From Natronolimnohabitans sp. A-GB9 (GTDB lineage: Archaea > Halobacteriota > Halobacteria > Halobacteriales > Natrialbaceae), in contig NZ_JAVDDV010000001.1 in NCBI RefSeq assembly GCF_030848565.1, forward strand, positions 310,001-374,000: a stretch of 64,000 nucleotides of DNA, read 5' to 3'. The position numbers were made by a program, and so were the translations under genes. Below, one piece after another: positions 1 to 8,739 of this stretch. Under the pieces are notes generated by a model. That model ran no database searches. It saw only the letters and a program-made list of their open reading frames with translations, and was not told where the DNA came from. Within the stretch, counting starts at the first letter, position 1. The number at the start of each line of letters is the position of its first letter.

Positions 1-294
1 GATGGCGCAGTCACAGGGCGTCCCGTTGACGGCGTAGCCGAGTTCGTGATCGGTGTGGGGAACCGGCGAGGTGAACATCCCGTCGGCCATGCTCGTCGCC
101 AGGTCGGGGTCGTCGTCGTCCGAGGCCGTCCGGCCGTAGGACAGCGAGCGGCCGACCGCACTCTGATTTCGGTCGGGAGCGACGACGGTGACCGATCCGA
201 CCTCGGTGAGCGCGTCGTACAGCGCGCGAATACCTGGTGCATCGATCCCGTCATCGTTCGTCAGGAGGATCTCCGGCTGGTCGTCGACGTCCAT
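1..294 (-). CDS. surE: 5'/3'-nucleotidase SurE, first copy (C-terminus cut by window edge)
   Basis: Survival protein E family, a metal-dependent nucleoside monophosphate phosphatase of the cytoplasm. The start ATG is at 294 on the minus strand and the visible 98 residues begin [18 protein letters not shown], with the paired Asp metal ligands in LTNDDGID, then [14 protein letters not shown] and the conserved GTPCDC segment near the window edge. The frame stays open to base 1, so the rest of the gene (usually about 250-280 residues in total) lies outside. It sits directly downstream of truD on the same strand with a 36-base gap, so the two may be cotranscribed. A second full surE lies at 45984-46790; the two differ clearly in sequence (this one has an inserted acidic DDDDPD stretch), so they are diverged paralogues rather than a recent duplication. 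Confidence 0.93.
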   Translation of the reverse strand, partial: MDVDDQPEILLTNDDGIDAPGIRALYDALTEVGSVTVVAPDRNQSAVGRSLSYGRTASDDDDPDLATSMADGMFTSPVPHTDHELGYAVNGTPCDCAI

Positions 295-330
295 ACGGTC
301 GATGTTGGGGTTCGGGCTGGATACGAGTGT

Positions 331-1680
331 CTATCCTAACTGGACCGGATCGACCTTCAGGAACTCCCGCAGGACGACCGTCGCGTACGATCCTTTCGGG
401 AGCGCGAACTCGAGGGTCAGTGGATCCTGCTCGAGGGCCAGATCCGTCCGCACCAGAATGGCCCGTCGAGTGCCACTCGAGTAGAACTCGCCGGGGAGAT
501 CGAAGTCCGCGGGCTCGAGGTCCAGTTCGTCGAGGACGGCCCGTTCTATCGCTCCTTGTTCGCCGTCGGCGAGTTCGGTTTCGGTGCCGACGAGTGGCGC
601 GGTGACGAACGCTCGTCCGCGCTCGCAGTGCCGGGAGACCGAGCGGACGCGGCGTTCGTCGACCCGCTGGAGGCGGTCGGTATCCGGAAGCTCGAGGCCT
701 TCGGGGGCGTCCGTATCGGCGAAGCAGACCACGTCGCCAGCTATGGGTTCGTCGAACGCCAGTCCACGCTCGAGGCGTTCGCTCAACATCAGGTTGAAGG
801 CGTAGGATTGGGCGGCGTGGACGAACAGCCGCTGGAGGTTCGATGGGAGACGCTCGAGGGCGGCGCGGTACTCGGCGGGCTCGGGTTCGCCGTCGACTTC
901 CGCGAGGCCGTGACAGAGCGAGCGCTCGTATCGGAGGCGGTTCGGAAACCGCTCGAGGGCATCGTCCCAGTCGCGGGTCTCTTCAACGAACGAACGGGCC
1001 GCCTGCGTGTCCTCGGGCTCGGCGTCCGTCGGATTCCCGAGGTAGGCCATCACGGCCCCCTCCCAGTCGCCGCGGACGATCTCGAGGCCGACCTCGTGGG
1101 TTACCGGCCGCCGGCTCCCGAAGCGTTGCTGCCCGAAGAAGTTGGGGACACCGATCGACGTCGCGTCGTCGCCGTCGGTCTCGAGACCGCCGAAATCGTG
1201 CAGTTCGTCGGTGATCTCCGCCGCCAGATCCGGCTCGTCGGGCTCGCTGACGACGAGTTCGAACTCGTTGCCCGCCAGATCGCCGAACTCGAGCGATCGT
1301 CCGGCCCGACCCAGGACTTCGATCTCGGCGCCGTCGATGTCCGGCAGATCCTCGAGGTCGGCGCCGTAGACCGAGAACAGCTGCGTAGTGACGGCGTACT
1401 TGTCCTTCGTGCCGGCCCAGTTGACGCGTTCTCGGGAGATCCCCAGCGCGTCCGAAAGCCGGGAGGCGAAGTCGTTGGTGTCCCAGCCCGACAGCGTCGC
1501 CCGGAAGACGAGGTGGGGGTAGGCGTCGACGTTCGAATCGACGGGTTCGGTCTCGAAACGCTCGAGTTCGCGCACCCGGAAGTGTTCGTCGTCTTCGCGC
1601 AGGTGACCGCCGACGCCGTCGGCGTCGCTGACGTAGTACTCCATACCGACGGCCTGCTCCGTAGGATGTGCCGGACGCAT
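331..1680 (-). CDS. truD: tRNA pseudouridine(13) synthase TruD
   Basis: Isomerises uridine 13 of tRNA to pseudouridine. With the ATG at 1680 the product has 449 residues, the size usual for archaeal TruD. The TruD signature [13 protein letters not shown] is at residues 88-100, with the catalytic Asp at residue 93, and the family motif NFFGQQRFG follows in the middle of the protein. The frame is open upstream to 1977, but the extra residues look non-coding (Cys/His/Ser-rich and not acidic), so an internal start is preferred. An ATG at 1644 ([10 protein letters not shown]) is the other possible start. It is divergent from the HalOD1 gene at 1918 and upstream of surE. Grouping with pth2 nearby suggests a tRNA housekeeping neighbourhood. 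Confidence 0.95.
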   Translation of the reverse strand: MRPAHPTEQAVGMEYYVSDADGVGGHLREDDEHFRVRELERFETEPVDSNVDAYPHLVFRATLSGWDTNDFASRLSDALGISRERVNWAGTKDKYAVTTQLFSVYGADLEDLPDIDGAEIEVLGRAGRSLEFGDLAGNEFELVVSEPDEPDLAAEITDELHDFGGLETDGDDATSIGVPNFFGQQRFGSRRPVTHEVGLEIVRGDWEGAVMAYLGNPTDAEPEDTQAARSFVEETRDWDDALERFPNRLRYERSLCHGLAEVDGEPEPAEYRAALERLPSNLQRLFVHAAQSYAFNLMLSERLERGLAFDEPIAGDVVCFADTDAPEGLELPDTDRLQRVDERRVRSVSRHCERGRAFVTAPLVGTETELADGEQGAIERAVLDELDLEPADFDLPGEFYSSGTRRAILVRTDLALEQDPLTLEFALPKGSYATVVLREFLKVDPVQLG

Positions 1681-1740
1681 GTGGTTGCTGGCGCTTGGAT
1701 CGCCGGGGATAAATCGGTTCGTTCTCGCGGCGCCCATCGG

Positions 1741-1756
1741 TACGGACTGCTGTACC
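1741..1756. repeat. Single copy of the TACGGACTGCTGT intergenic motif
   Basis: TACGGACTGCTGTACC in the region upstream of truD matches the left arm of the palindromic elements at 14880 and 15034 and the sequences seen right at the fetB and 49416 stop codons. Only one arm is present here, so it may be a decayed element or a chance half-site. Confidence 0.4.
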
Positions 1757-1917
1757 GACGTCCCGAGACCGTCGTAACGTCGAGAGCTGCAGCCACTCGA
1801 GTGGTGAATAGTGACAATAGATATAGATACGGCTCTGTTCGGGTGTGTTCCTATGTGGTATCGACACGTAGCGTCGCTGTGGAAACAGTGTGAGAACGCA
1901 CATCTAGGAGGCCGATA

Positions 1918-2199
1918 ATGGGAACACACGAACGGAGAAGAGACGACGGACCGGGAGGACAGGCGCTCGAGAACCACGCCGACTCGAGTCTTCGCGTCGT
2001 CGGTGCCGTCGCAAGCGAGTTAGGGATCGATCCGGTCGACTGCGAACCGCTCTACGAGAGTATCGATCCGACGGCGCTGGACGAACTATTCACTACCTCG
2101 GACGGCACGGCGGGACGCGTGATTTTCGAGTACGCTGGCTACAGCGTCACCGTCGACAACGAGGGTCAGGTAACACTCGCCGAACTGAGCGATACCTGA
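1918..2199 (+). CDS. HalOD1 output-domain protein
   Basis: A 93-residue soluble protein. After a charged N-terminus of about 25 residues it carries a single HalOD1 domain: [32 protein letters not shown] followed by [18 protein letters not shown] is the pattern of this haloarchaeal family (read here as separate pieces). HalOD1 is found as an output module of response regulators or as a stand-alone small protein; its biochemical role is not established. The ATG at 1918 is supported by an AGGAGG Shine-Dalgarno at about 1906-1911. It is divergent from truD. A second HalOD1 protein is encoded at 48085-48402. Confidence 0.82.
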   Translation: MGTHERRRDDGPGGQALENHADSSLRVVGAVASELGIDPVDCEPLYESIDPTALDELFTTSDGTAGRVIFEYAGYSVTVDNEGQVTLAELSDT

Positions 2200-2239
2200 T
2201 ACCAAAACGGGTATTCGATAGCCGGTGGACGTCGGAACG

Positions 2240-2488
2240 ATGGGAACGCGACAGGACGCAGTACGGCGGACACTCGAGGTGGCACTCGGCTTGCTGGTCG
2301 GCATCGGTCTCGTCTCGCTTGCGACGGGCGACCGCCCAAATGCAGGTGTCGTGCTCGGCGTCGGGTTCGCCTCGGTCGTCGTGCTGGCGCTGTCGTGTCT
2401 CGACGGCCCCCTCGAGAAACGCACGGCGCGTATCGCCGCGATCGTCTGCTCGACGATCTTCGTCGGGGCGGCGCTGTTACTCGTCTGA
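2240..2488 (+). CDS. Small integral membrane protein, unknown function
   Basis: An 82-residue protein starting MGTRQDAVRRT, with three hydrophobic stretches at about residues 12-28, 36-52 and 64-82 and a positively charged N-terminus, so it is most likely a three-helix membrane protein. A GTG at 2225 in the same frame would add five residues; the ATG is preferred. Its last 12 bases overlap the convergent PRC-barrel gene. The family is not recognised. Confidence 0.65.
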   Translation: MGTRQDAVRRTLEVALGLLVGIGLVSLATGDRPNAGVVLGVGFASVVVLALSCLDGPLEKRTARIAAIVCSTIFVGAALLLV

Positions 2489-2749
2489 CTCGTCGGCCTC
2501 GCTGCTGAGATCGGCGTCGACACGCAGCTCCGAATCGGTGACCGTCGCGACGTTTTCGGCGGGGATCTCGAGGTCGTCCTCGCCGGCGCTTCCGCGGCCG
2601 AGACTCTGGATCCACGCGTTCGTCAGCGTCGGCTCCGGATCGACGTACGCAATCTGTTCGATGGGGTCGACCTCGGTGACGATGCCGATCTGTTCGCCAC
2701 GGACGTCCATCAGGAACTTCCCTTCGTCTTCCTCCGAAAGAACTGTCAT
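2477..2749 (-). CDS. PRC-barrel-like domain protein
   Basis: A 90-residue acidic protein starting MTVLSEEDEGKFLMDVRG. The segment GKFLMDVRGEQIGIVTEVD followed by an AYVDPEP strand and a final NVATVTDSELRV strand fits the small PRC-barrel beta fold, which in archaea occurs in RNA-metabolism and membrane-associated proteins. It ends in an acidic tail (DLSSEADESDE). It shares the opening pattern EDDEGK..VD..GE.VGI with the 79-residue protein at 32542-32781, so the window has two members of the same small family. It overlaps the convergent membrane-protein gene by 12 bases. The role is unknown. Confidence 0.8.
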   Translation of the reverse strand: MTVLSEEDEGKFLMDVRGEQIGIVTEVDPIEQIAYVDPEPTLTNAWIQSLGRGSAGEDDLEIPAENVATVTDSELRVDADLSSEADESDE

Positions 2750-2830
2750 CGTATCCGAACGAACGCTTGCCACAAATATATAGGTGCTGCTATCTTTCCA
2801 CCCTGGTAACACGTCCGCTGCGATTCGCGA

Positions 2831-3169
2831 TCAGAACAGCGAGAGGTCGCCCGTGACGCTGTCGACGCGGTCGTCGGCTGCGGGGCCGACGGCAAGCGCC
2901 GTGACGGTACCGGGCTCGAGTTGGGTGTGACCGGCGTCCCGAACCAAGGCGTTGGGGATCCCCTTGCTGTCGGCGATCTCGGAGAGTTCGTGGAGTTGGC
3001 GTTCGCTCTCGCCTTTGAGGACGACCTTCTTCTGCCCGCCCTGTTTCCACTGATCACGCAGCTGCGCGTCGGCCTTCTCGTAGGCCGACAGCGAGGCGTG
3101 AGCGACCTGCGCAGCGAGTTTTCCCTGTCCCATGCCGATGTCGGTGCGGGCGACGATGGCCTGTTTCAT
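2831..3169 (-). CDS. pth2: Peptidyl-tRNA hydrolase, Pth2 type
   Basis: Cleaves peptidyl-tRNA released by stalled ribosomes. The 112-residue product starts [20 protein letters not shown], the N-terminal signature of archaeal/eukaryotic Pth2, and contains the conserved K in [12 protein letters not shown], the KVVLKGESE strand and the [19 protein letters not shown] block that closes the fold. The length matches the family (about 115). The frame extends further upstream, but the ATG at 3169 gives the exact family N-terminus. It is divergent from the DsbA-like gene at 3288. Together with truD it belongs to the tRNA/translation set at this end of the window. Confidence 0.97.
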   Translation of the reverse strand: MKQAIVARTDIGMGQGKLAAQVAHASLSAYEKADAQLRDQWKQGGQKKVVLKGESERQLHELSEIADSKGIPNALVRDAGHTQLEPGTVTALAVGPAADDRVDSVTGDLSLF

Positions 3170-3287
3170 ACGCCGACACTCGAGGGCGATCGATAAAGCG
3201 CCGGCGATCGAGACCGTGACACGAGCCAGCGGCGCGTACCGTGTTACGGACGATACGTATTTGGGAGCCGCGTCACTAGTCGCCGGC

Positions 3288-3911
3288 ATGCGACTCACGC
3301 GACGTGCGGTTTTGGGAGCGACGGCAGCCACCGGTCTCGGTTCCGTCGCCGGCTGTCTGGGTAGCGAGGATCCGCCGGAGCCGCCGGTCGCCGGCGACCC
3401 GGACGCCGACGTGACGGTAACCGTTTACGAGGACTTCGCCTGTCCGGCCTGTGGGGCCTTCAAACAGAACGTCGTTCCAGTACTCGAGGAGGACTACCTC
3501 GAGCCGGGACAGGTCCGATACGAGCATCGTGACTTTCCGCTCCCGGTCGACAGCATCTGGTCGTGGGCCGTCGCCAGCGCCGCACGGGAGGTCTTCGAGG
3601 AGGGTGGAAACGAGCCGTTCTGGTCGTTCTCGAGCGAGATCTACGACTACCTGGGCTCGTACTCCTACGACGCGATCGAGAGCGTCGCCGACGGGCTGGA
3701 CGTCGACGCCGCGGCAGTCCGCGACGCCGCCGAAGACGACGCCCATCGGTCGACGATCGAGGCCGACCACGATTACGGCGACTCGAACGGCGTCCGCGGC
3801 ACCCCGACTGTCCTCGTCGACGGCGATCAGGTCGAGTTCGTCGACGACGGCGAGTTCGCGGAGATGGCACTCGAGCGGACGAGCGCTGCGATCGAGGACG
3901 CACTCGAGTAG
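3288..3911 (+). CDS. DsbA-like thioredoxin-fold lipoprotein (Tat-exported)
   Basis: A 207-residue protein with an N-terminal twin-arginine signal ([19 protein letters not shown]) followed by a lipobox VAGC, so it is predicted to be exported folded by Tat and lipid-anchored outside. The mature part has [17 protein letters not shown], where CPAC is the redox-active CxxC of a DsbA/thioredoxin fold, and a later GTPTVLVDG loop with the conserved cis-Pro. It likely acts as an extracytoplasmic thiol oxidoreductase. The start at 3288 is fixed by the signal peptide; longer frames upstream are not signal-like. It stands alone between pth2 (divergent) and dcd. A second, CGNC-type thioredoxin-like protein is at 23380. 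Confidence 0.92.
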   Translation: MRLTRRAVLGATAATGLGSVAGCLGSEDPPEPPVAGDPDADVTVTVYEDFACPACGAFKQNVVPVLEEDYLEPGQVRYEHRDFPLPVDSIWSWAVASAAREVFEEGGNEPFWSFSSEIYDYLGSYSYDAIESVADGLDVDAAAVRDAAEDDAHRSTIEADHDYGDSNGVRGTPTVLVDGDQVEFVDDGEFAEMALERTSAAIEDALE

Positions 3912-4045
3912 TCTCGATCGCCCTCGCGCCCGATCGCTGTCTCGGTCCGATACCGGAATCGGCGCCGTCTCGCGGCGACCGTGATGGACACTCATCGATC
4001 GACCGGATCGAACGGTTTACACCCCCACCGTTCGACTCGTCGGGT

Positions 4046-4648
4046 ATGATCCTCTCGGACGCGGACATCCTGAAACGGCTCGAAGACGGCGACCTCGTCG
4101 TCGAGCCCTTAGACGATCCCGAACTGCAGATCCAGCCGGCGAGCGTCGACCTCCGACTGGGCCGGGAGTTCCTCGAGTTCCAGCGGACGAACATCCCCTG
4201 TATCCACCCAAACTCCGAACAGGAGGTCGACGACTACGTCACCGAGACGTACGTCGAGGAGGGTGACGACTTCATTCTTCATCCCGGTGACTTCGTCCTC
4301 GGGACGACCCACGAGCGCGTCGAGATCCCGGCGGACCTGATCGCCCACGTCGAGGGGCGGTCGTCGCTGGGTCGGCTCGCCGTGGTCGTTCACGCTACAG
4401 CCGGACTGTGCGACCCCGGTTACAAAGGGCAGATCACCCTCGAACTGTCGAATCTCGGAACCGCACCTGTCGCACTAACGCCCGGGATGCGGATCTCGCA
4501 GCTGACCTTTACGGAACTGAAAACCGAAGCCGACCGCCCCTACGGCAGCGAGCGCGGCTCGAAGTACCAGGGTCAATCCGGCCCACAGGCCTCACGGATC
4601 CAAAGCGACGACGAGTTCGGCGGCGATCAACTCGAACGAAACGAGTAA
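4046..4648 (+). CDS. dcd: dCTP deaminase
   Basis: Deaminates dCTP to dUTP for thymidylate synthesis. The 200-residue product starts [17 protein letters not shown], the canonical Dcd N-terminus, and carries [11 protein letters not shown], the [11 protein letters not shown] block and [19 protein letters not shown], which holds the catalytic Glu and nucleotide-binding residues of the dCTP deaminase/dUTPase trimer family. The length matches other archaeal Dcd proteins. The ATG at 4046 follows a TTTACA promoter-like element about 30 bases upstream, consistent with a short leader. The next gene on the same strand, thiR, starts after an 86-base gap. Confidence 0.96.
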   Translation: MILSDADILKRLEDGDLVVEPLDDPELQIQPASVDLRLGREFLEFQRTNIPCIHPNSEQEVDDYVTETYVEEGDDFILHPGDFVLGTTHERVEIPADLIAHVEGRSSLGRLAVVVHATAGLCDPGYKGQITLELSNLGTAPVALTPGMRISQLTFTELKTEADRPYGSERGSKYQGQSGPQASRIQSDDEFGGDQLERNE

Positions 4649-4734
4649 TCCCATCGTCTCGAGCCGTCCCCGTGACGGTTGATCACCGGTACAGACCCCA
4701 TAGTTATTGCCAGCGCGCTCTTAGGACCAGTAGC

Positions 4735-5634
4735 ATGCAATTCGTCGAAGAGATCGTCGTCGACGAGTTCCTCCCGACGGTTCGGTCGCTGCTGGCCGGG
4801 GAACTCCGCGAGCGCGGGTTGACACAGAGCGAGGTCGCGGACGTCCTCGGTATCAGTCAAAGCGCCGTCTCGAAGTACGCCCACGGCGACGTCACCACCA
4901 ACGATCGTATCGCCACCGACGAGCGTGTCGAGGCGCTCGTCGTCGAACTCGCCGACGGCCTCGAAACCGGCGACATCACGCCCGTCCAGGCCCTGATCGA
5001 GATCGAGGTGCTGATCCGCGAACTCGAGACCGGCGGCGATCTGCTGGCACAGCTCCACGAGGAGGCCGTCCCGGAGCTCGCCGACCACGGCGAGAGCTTC
5101 CGCGTTCACGACCCCGAGAGCGACCTGCGGACGAGCGAACGGGTCCTCTCGTCGCTTCGCCGCGGGCTGCGCATCCTCGAGAACGCAAGCGGCTTCGCGA
5201 GCCTGATCCCGGCAGTTGGCTCGAACCTCGTCGCCTGCACCCCCGACGCGACCGACGTCGACGACGTCGCCGGCGTTCCGGGACGGATCTTCGACGTCAA
5301 GGGACAGGCGAAAGTGCCGTCGGATCCCGAATTCGGCGTCTCGGAACACGTCGCGACGGTGTTGCTGGCCGCACGCGACCACGGCGCCGACGCCTCGGCG
5401 GCGATCAACATTACGTACGATCCGGACCTGCTGGCCGCACTGAGCGAGCAGGGCCACGTCACCGCCGAGTTCGACGAGGAAGACGACGTCGCCTCAAGCG
5501 TCGGGGCCGTCATCGAAGACGAACCCGAGGCGACGGTGTTGTACCAGACCGGCGGGATGGGAATCGAGCCGCTGATCTACGTCCTGGGACCGGACGCGGA
5601 GTCGGTCGCGGACTCGGTTCGCTCGGTGCTCTGA
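4735..5634 (+). CDS. thiR: Thiamine regulator: HTH domain fused to ThiN-type thiamine-phosphate synthase domain
   Basis: A 299-residue protein. Residues about 15-50 form a helix-turn-helix (LRERGLTQSEVADVLGISQ followed by SAVSKY), then a helical linker, and from about residue 125 to the end a ThiN-type domain (VLSSLRRGLRILENASGFASL, CTPDATDVDDVAGVPGRIFD, VLYQTGGMGIEPLIYVLG in pieces). In haloarchaea this architecture is the reported ThiR repressor-type regulator, in which the ThiN domain senses thiamine phosphate instead of catalysing. It is inferred to control thi4 (13950 in this window) in trans, since thi4 is not in the same operon. The ATG at 4735 follows an AT-rich TAGTTATT promoter-like patch. 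Its stop abuts the ATG of the following methyltransferase (TGA-ATG), so they are probably translationally coupled. Confidence 0.85.
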   Translation: MQFVEEIVVDEFLPTVRSLLAGELRERGLTQSEVADVLGISQSAVSKYAHGDVTTNDRIATDERVEALVVELADGLETGDITPVQALIEIEVLIRELETGGDLLAQLHEEAVPELADHGESFRVHDPESDLRTSERVLSSLRRGLRILENASGFASLIPAVGSNLVACTPDATDVDDVAGVPGRIFDVKGQAKVPSDPEFGVSEHVATVLLAARDHGADASAAINITYDPDLLAALSEQGHVTAEFDEEDDVASSVGAVIEDEPEATVLYQTGGMGIEPLIYVLGPDAESVADSVRSVL

Positions 5635-6369
5635 ATGGCTGCGCTGCGCTCGAAACTCCCGACGACAGACACGGAGACCGCACAGGAGTTCTACGGTCGC
5701 TGGGCGCGGCTGTACGACGTCATCTCGCGTCGAACGCCCGGTATCCCGGCGCTTCGCCGCCGAGTGGCCGCCGCCTGCGAACTCGAGCCCGGCGACACCG
5801 TCGTCGAGATGGGCTGTGGGACGGGAGCGAACCTGCCGTATCTCCGCGAGCAGGTCGGCCCCGACGGGACCGTCGTCGGAATCGACTTCACGGCCCCGGT
5901 CCTCGAGCGAGCACGCGAACTGACCGCCGAGTACGACAACGTCCACGTCGTTCGGGGCGATGCGACCCAGCCGCCGTTTCGCCGAGGAGCCGCTGGCGGG
6001 GATAGACCACTCGACGAGGAGACGGACGTCGACGCCCTCCTCGCGACGTTCGTCGTCGGGATGCTCGACGATCCCGCGGGCGCGGTCGACGACTGGTGTA
6101 ACCTCGTCGGGCCCGACGGCAACGTCGTCCTCGCGAACGCCGCGCGCAGCGACGAGTGGTACTCGCTGCCGGTAAACGCCGTTTTCCGGGCGATCGTCGT
6201 CCTCTCGACGCCGCCGACGACGAAACTGCGATACGAGAACGAGCCACACCTGCGTCTCGACCGGAAGATCGACGCCGCCCATCGACGCCTCCGTGAGCGC
6301 TCGCGTGCCGTCGCCGACGAGACCCACGTCTTCGGCATCGTGCGACTGACTGGCGGCCGCCTCGAGTAA
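5635..6369 (+). CDS. Class I SAM-dependent methyltransferase
   Basis: A 244-residue cytoplasmic protein with a Rossmann methyltransferase core: VVEMGCGTGANLPYL (motif I, SAM binding), VVGIDFTAPVLERAR (motif II), VHVVRGDATQPPF and DALLATFVVGMLDDP (motif IV region). It resembles the UbiE/Methyltransf_11 class; the substrate cannot be assigned. The N-terminal ETAQEFYGRWARLYDVIS is typical of the UbiE-like subgroup, which often acts on quinones or lipids. The ATG directly follows the thiR stop codon with no spacer, suggesting cotranscription. Confidence 0.88.
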   Translation: MAALRSKLPTTDTETAQEFYGRWARLYDVISRRTPGIPALRRRVAAACELEPGDTVVEMGCGTGANLPYLREQVGPDGTVVGIDFTAPVLERARELTAEYDNVHVVRGDATQPPFRRGAAGGDRPLDEETDVDALLATFVVGMLDDPAGAVDDWCNLVGPDGNVVLANAARSDEWYSLPVNAVFRAIVVLSTPPTTKLRYENEPHLRLDRKIDAAHRRLRERSRAVADETHVFGIVRLTGGRLE

Positions 6370-6455
6370 CGCGTCGCCGGAGTCGACGTCTGCCGCTCGT
6401 GGAACCCAAAGCGGCGCGGACAGTGACTTGTGTCCGGTCGCCGTATATCGGCCGA

Positions 6456-7127
6456 ATGGCGTCGAAACTCGAGACAGAAGAGCTGACGCGGGTCGTCGAC
6501 GGCGAGCGGATCGTCGATTCGGTCTCCGTTCGGATCCCGACCGCCGAGGTCGTGGCCGTCATCGGCCCCTCCGGTGCCGGGAAATCGTCGTTTCTCCGTC
6601 TGCTCAACCGGCTCGACGAACCGACCGCGGGGACGGTCTATCTGGACGGCCGCGACTACCGCGAACTCGATCCGCTGGCGCTGCGGCGGCGCGTCGGCTT
6701 CGTTCCACAGGCACCCGCGCTGGGGTCTGGCACCGTCGCCGACGCCGTCACCGTCGGCGATCGGCTGTGTGACAACCCAGTCGACGACGAACGCGTCGAT
6801 CGCCTCCTCGAGCGCGTTGGACTGGCGGGCTATCGTGACGCGTCCGTCGACGATCTCTCGGGTGGCGAGCAACAGCGCGTGGCAATCGTCCGCACGCTGT
6901 ACGTCGAACCCGAGGTCGTCTTACTCGACGAACCGACCGCCCATCTCGACGAGAACACGGAAGCGCGACTCGAGGCGTTACTCGAGGACCTGATCCGCGA
7001 GGAGGCGTTGACCTGCGTCGTCGTCACCCACGACACCGACCAGGCGCGCCGGTTGTCCGACCGCATCGTCCGCCTCGAGGACGGTCGCGTGACACAGGTC
7101 GGGACGCCCCAGGAGGTGATTCCGTGA
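6456..7127 (+). CDS. ABC transporter ATP-binding protein (FetA/YbbL-like)
   Basis: A 223-residue single nucleotide-binding domain. Walker A is GPSGAGKSS (residues 37-45), the Q-loop is at FVPQAP, the signature is LSGGEQQRVA, Walker B is VVLLDEPTAHLD and the switch His is in VVTHDTD. The ATG at 6456 was chosen because it gives the normal NBD length and lies after a TATATCG patch. Its last four bases overlap the GTG of the permease at 7124, so the two are a coupled operon. The pairing with a UPF0014-family permease resembles E. coli FetA-FetB, reported to export iron under oxidative stress; substrate transfer to this archaeon is inference only. Confidence 0.9.
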   Translation: MASKLETEELTRVVDGERIVDSVSVRIPTAEVVAVIGPSGAGKSSFLRLLNRLDEPTAGTVYLDGRDYRELDPLALRRRVGFVPQAPALGSGTVADAVTVGDRLCDNPVDDERVDRLLERVGLAGYRDASVDDLSGGEQQRVAIVRTLYVEPEVVLLDEPTAHLDENTEARLEALLEDLIREEALTCVVVTHDTDQARRLSDRIVRLEDGRVTQVGTPQEVIP

Positions 7128-7948
7128 GCGAAGACGCGCTGGCGACGCTGGTCGAACACGCCAGCGATCCGGCCGTCATCACGGGTTTCGTCCAGATCGC
7201 CATCGCGGTCGTCCTCGCAGCGGCCGTGCTCGTGCTCACGTATCTGCGCGATCTCGGCTTCGGGCGCGAACTGATCACGACGAGCAGCCGCGGCCTCGTC
7301 CAGATCGTCGCGACCGGCGCGGTGATCGGGCTGTTGCTGGCGGCCCACATCGCGTGGGCGAGTGTCGTCCTCGCGTTCATGATCGCCGCCGCGGCCTGGA
7401 TCTCCCACGAACGAGGCGCCGATCTGCCGGGCTCCTTTCGCGCGTCGCTGCTTGCGATCGGAGTCGGCTCCGCCATCGTCATCGCCTCGATGGCGGTCGC
7501 CGGTGCGATCGAGCGGACGATGCGGGATCTGATCGTCATCGGAAGCATGGTGATCGCGATGGCGATGAAGACCAACTCGCTCGCCCTCGAGCGGTTCACG
7601 GACGAACTCTCGAGTAACCGGGCGGAGATCGAGGCCGTGTTGAGCGTCGGCGTGCCGCCCGAACGCGTCGTCAGCGAACACGTCTCGACGAGTGTCTACG
7701 CGTCACTGATCCCGATCCTCGATCGGCTCAAGAGCCTGGGGGTCGTCTCGATTCCGGGGCTGATGGCCGGGATGATCATCGCCGGCGCGAACCCGATCTA
7801 CGCCGCCCAGTACCAGTTCGTCATCATGCTCATGCTCTTTTCGGCCGCCGCGGTGACGAGTATGGTGAGTACGCTGCTGGTCAGTCGGTACGTGTTCACC
7901 GAGGCAAAACAGCTCGATAACGACGTTCTCGAGTCGATCGACGCCTGA
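7124..7948 (+). CDS. UPF0014/FetB-family ABC transporter permease
   Basis: A 274-residue polytopic membrane protein with about seven hydrophobic segments, beginning with a GTG inside the GTGA overlap with the upstream ATPase. The family signature is visible: SRGLVQIVATGAVIGLLL near the N-terminus, the conserved cytosolic loop NRAEIEAVLSVGVPPERV, and SIPGLMAGMIIAGANPIYA then AQYQ near the C-terminus. It is the membrane partner of the FetA-like ATPase. The stop TGA (7946-7948) is itself the start of a TGATACGGACTGCT motif, one of several places in this window where that repeat begins at a stop codon. Confidence 0.9.
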   Translation: MSEDALATLVEHASDPAVITGFVQIAIAVVLAAAVLVLTYLRDLGFGRELITTSSRGLVQIVATGAVIGLLLAAHIAWASVVLAFMIAAAAWISHERGADLPGSFRASLLAIGVGSAIVIASMAVAGAIERTMRDLIVIGSMVIAMAMKTNSLALERFTDELSSNRAEIEAVLSVGVPPERVVSEHVSTSVYASLIPILDRLKSLGVVSIPGLMAGMIIAGANPIYAAQYQFVIMLMLFSAAAVTSMVSTLLVSRYVFTEAKQLDNDVLESIDA

Positions 7949-7994
7949 TACGGACTGCTCGATGTCGTGGCGCGACTCGTCCTGCGGTCGCGCC
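7946..7994. terminator. Hairpin and repeat motif behind the fetB-like gene
   Basis: TGATACGGACTGCT begins at the permease stop codon and is followed by a perfect 8-bp stem, GGCGCGAC (7969-7976) with GTCGCGCC (7987-7994), around a 10-base loop. Position and structure suit a transcription-termination or 3'-end processing signal; no U-rich tail follows immediately, so the function is inferred. Confidence 0.45.
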
Positions 7995-8206
7995 GGCACT
8001 AACTTCTAGTCGATCGTCTGACACGGCCGTCGCCGTTACCAGTTATGAATATAATTTCTTTATTTATGACTGGTTGTAGAACTACTATACAATGTCCTTC
8101 ACAAGAGCGTCTTCGAAAGGTCGTGATGAATACATAGCACGAATGTGGTATGGTTCAATCGCCAACCAACATTGATTGTGACCGCTCATTGTGTGGTCGG
8201 TGATAT

Positions 8207-8401
8207 TCACTCCGCGCTTGCACCGTCCGGTGGCGATTCGTCGTCAATGTCACTGATGATAACAAAGTCAGAGGAGCCGCACTCGCAGCGATCACTTCCG
8301 ATTGGCTGGACTTTGCCAGTAGGCCACTGTCGTGCTGCATACACAGCACCGCAGTCGACACATCTGGCGAGTTTTCTTTCGACGTCGTCCCTGTTCGCCA
8401 T
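8207..8401 (-). CDS. Small zinc-ribbon protein
   Basis: A 64-residue protein, MANRDDVERKLARCVDCGAV at the start, with CVDC and a later CEC (RCECGSSDF), a pattern for one treble-clef or zinc-ribbon site, and an acidic tail. Haloarchaea encode many such small zinc finger proteins, mostly of unknown role. It lies in an AT-richer islet at 8.0-10.2 kb and is convergent with nothing close by. Confidence 0.75.
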   Translation of the reverse strand: MANRDDVERKLARCVDCGAVYAARQWPTGKVQPIGSDRCECGSSDFVIISDIDDESPPDGASAE

Positions 8402-8739
8402 TTCTTAATAGAAGAAACGCAATATTCCTCGAATTATCCTTTCTATTTGCTAATTTGTTAGCCAAAACTCATTACGGTCATCTACTGAGCGGTAAAAATT
8501 GATGAATTAGCCTACGTCAATCAAACTTGTTATGCTGATTTTATTATTTGGATCTCACACGTACTATCTACCAATTATAGGATAGGCTGAGCGAAGTGTG
8601 CGAGACACAAGGCACGAATGCGGCACAACCGCTCATCCACCTATCAGAGCTACGGAGCGATCAGTACAGAGCGCTCTCTGAGAGAAATTGGTACAATCAG
8701 GGCCAACTCCTACCTTTCTGGCCAGCCTGTACTCACTGT
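8402..8739. other. AT-rich intergenic region before the Bat-type regulator
   Basis: No convincing coding sequence is visible. The stretch is much AT-richer than the surrounding chromosome and includes an inverted repeat GCTAATTTGTTAGC at 8449-8462, the same GCTAA-N4-TTAGC pattern found twice in the origin unwinding region (35994 and 36023). It should hold the promoters for the divergent zinc-ribbon gene and the regulator at 8740. An in-frame GTG at 8596 would extend the regulator, but the added residues do not match the family. Confidence 0.5.

Noticed and set aside
556-1893. 445-residue plus-strand frame opposite truD
   Set aside because: A shadow frame produced by the GC-rich codon pattern; truD on the minus strand has clear motifs.
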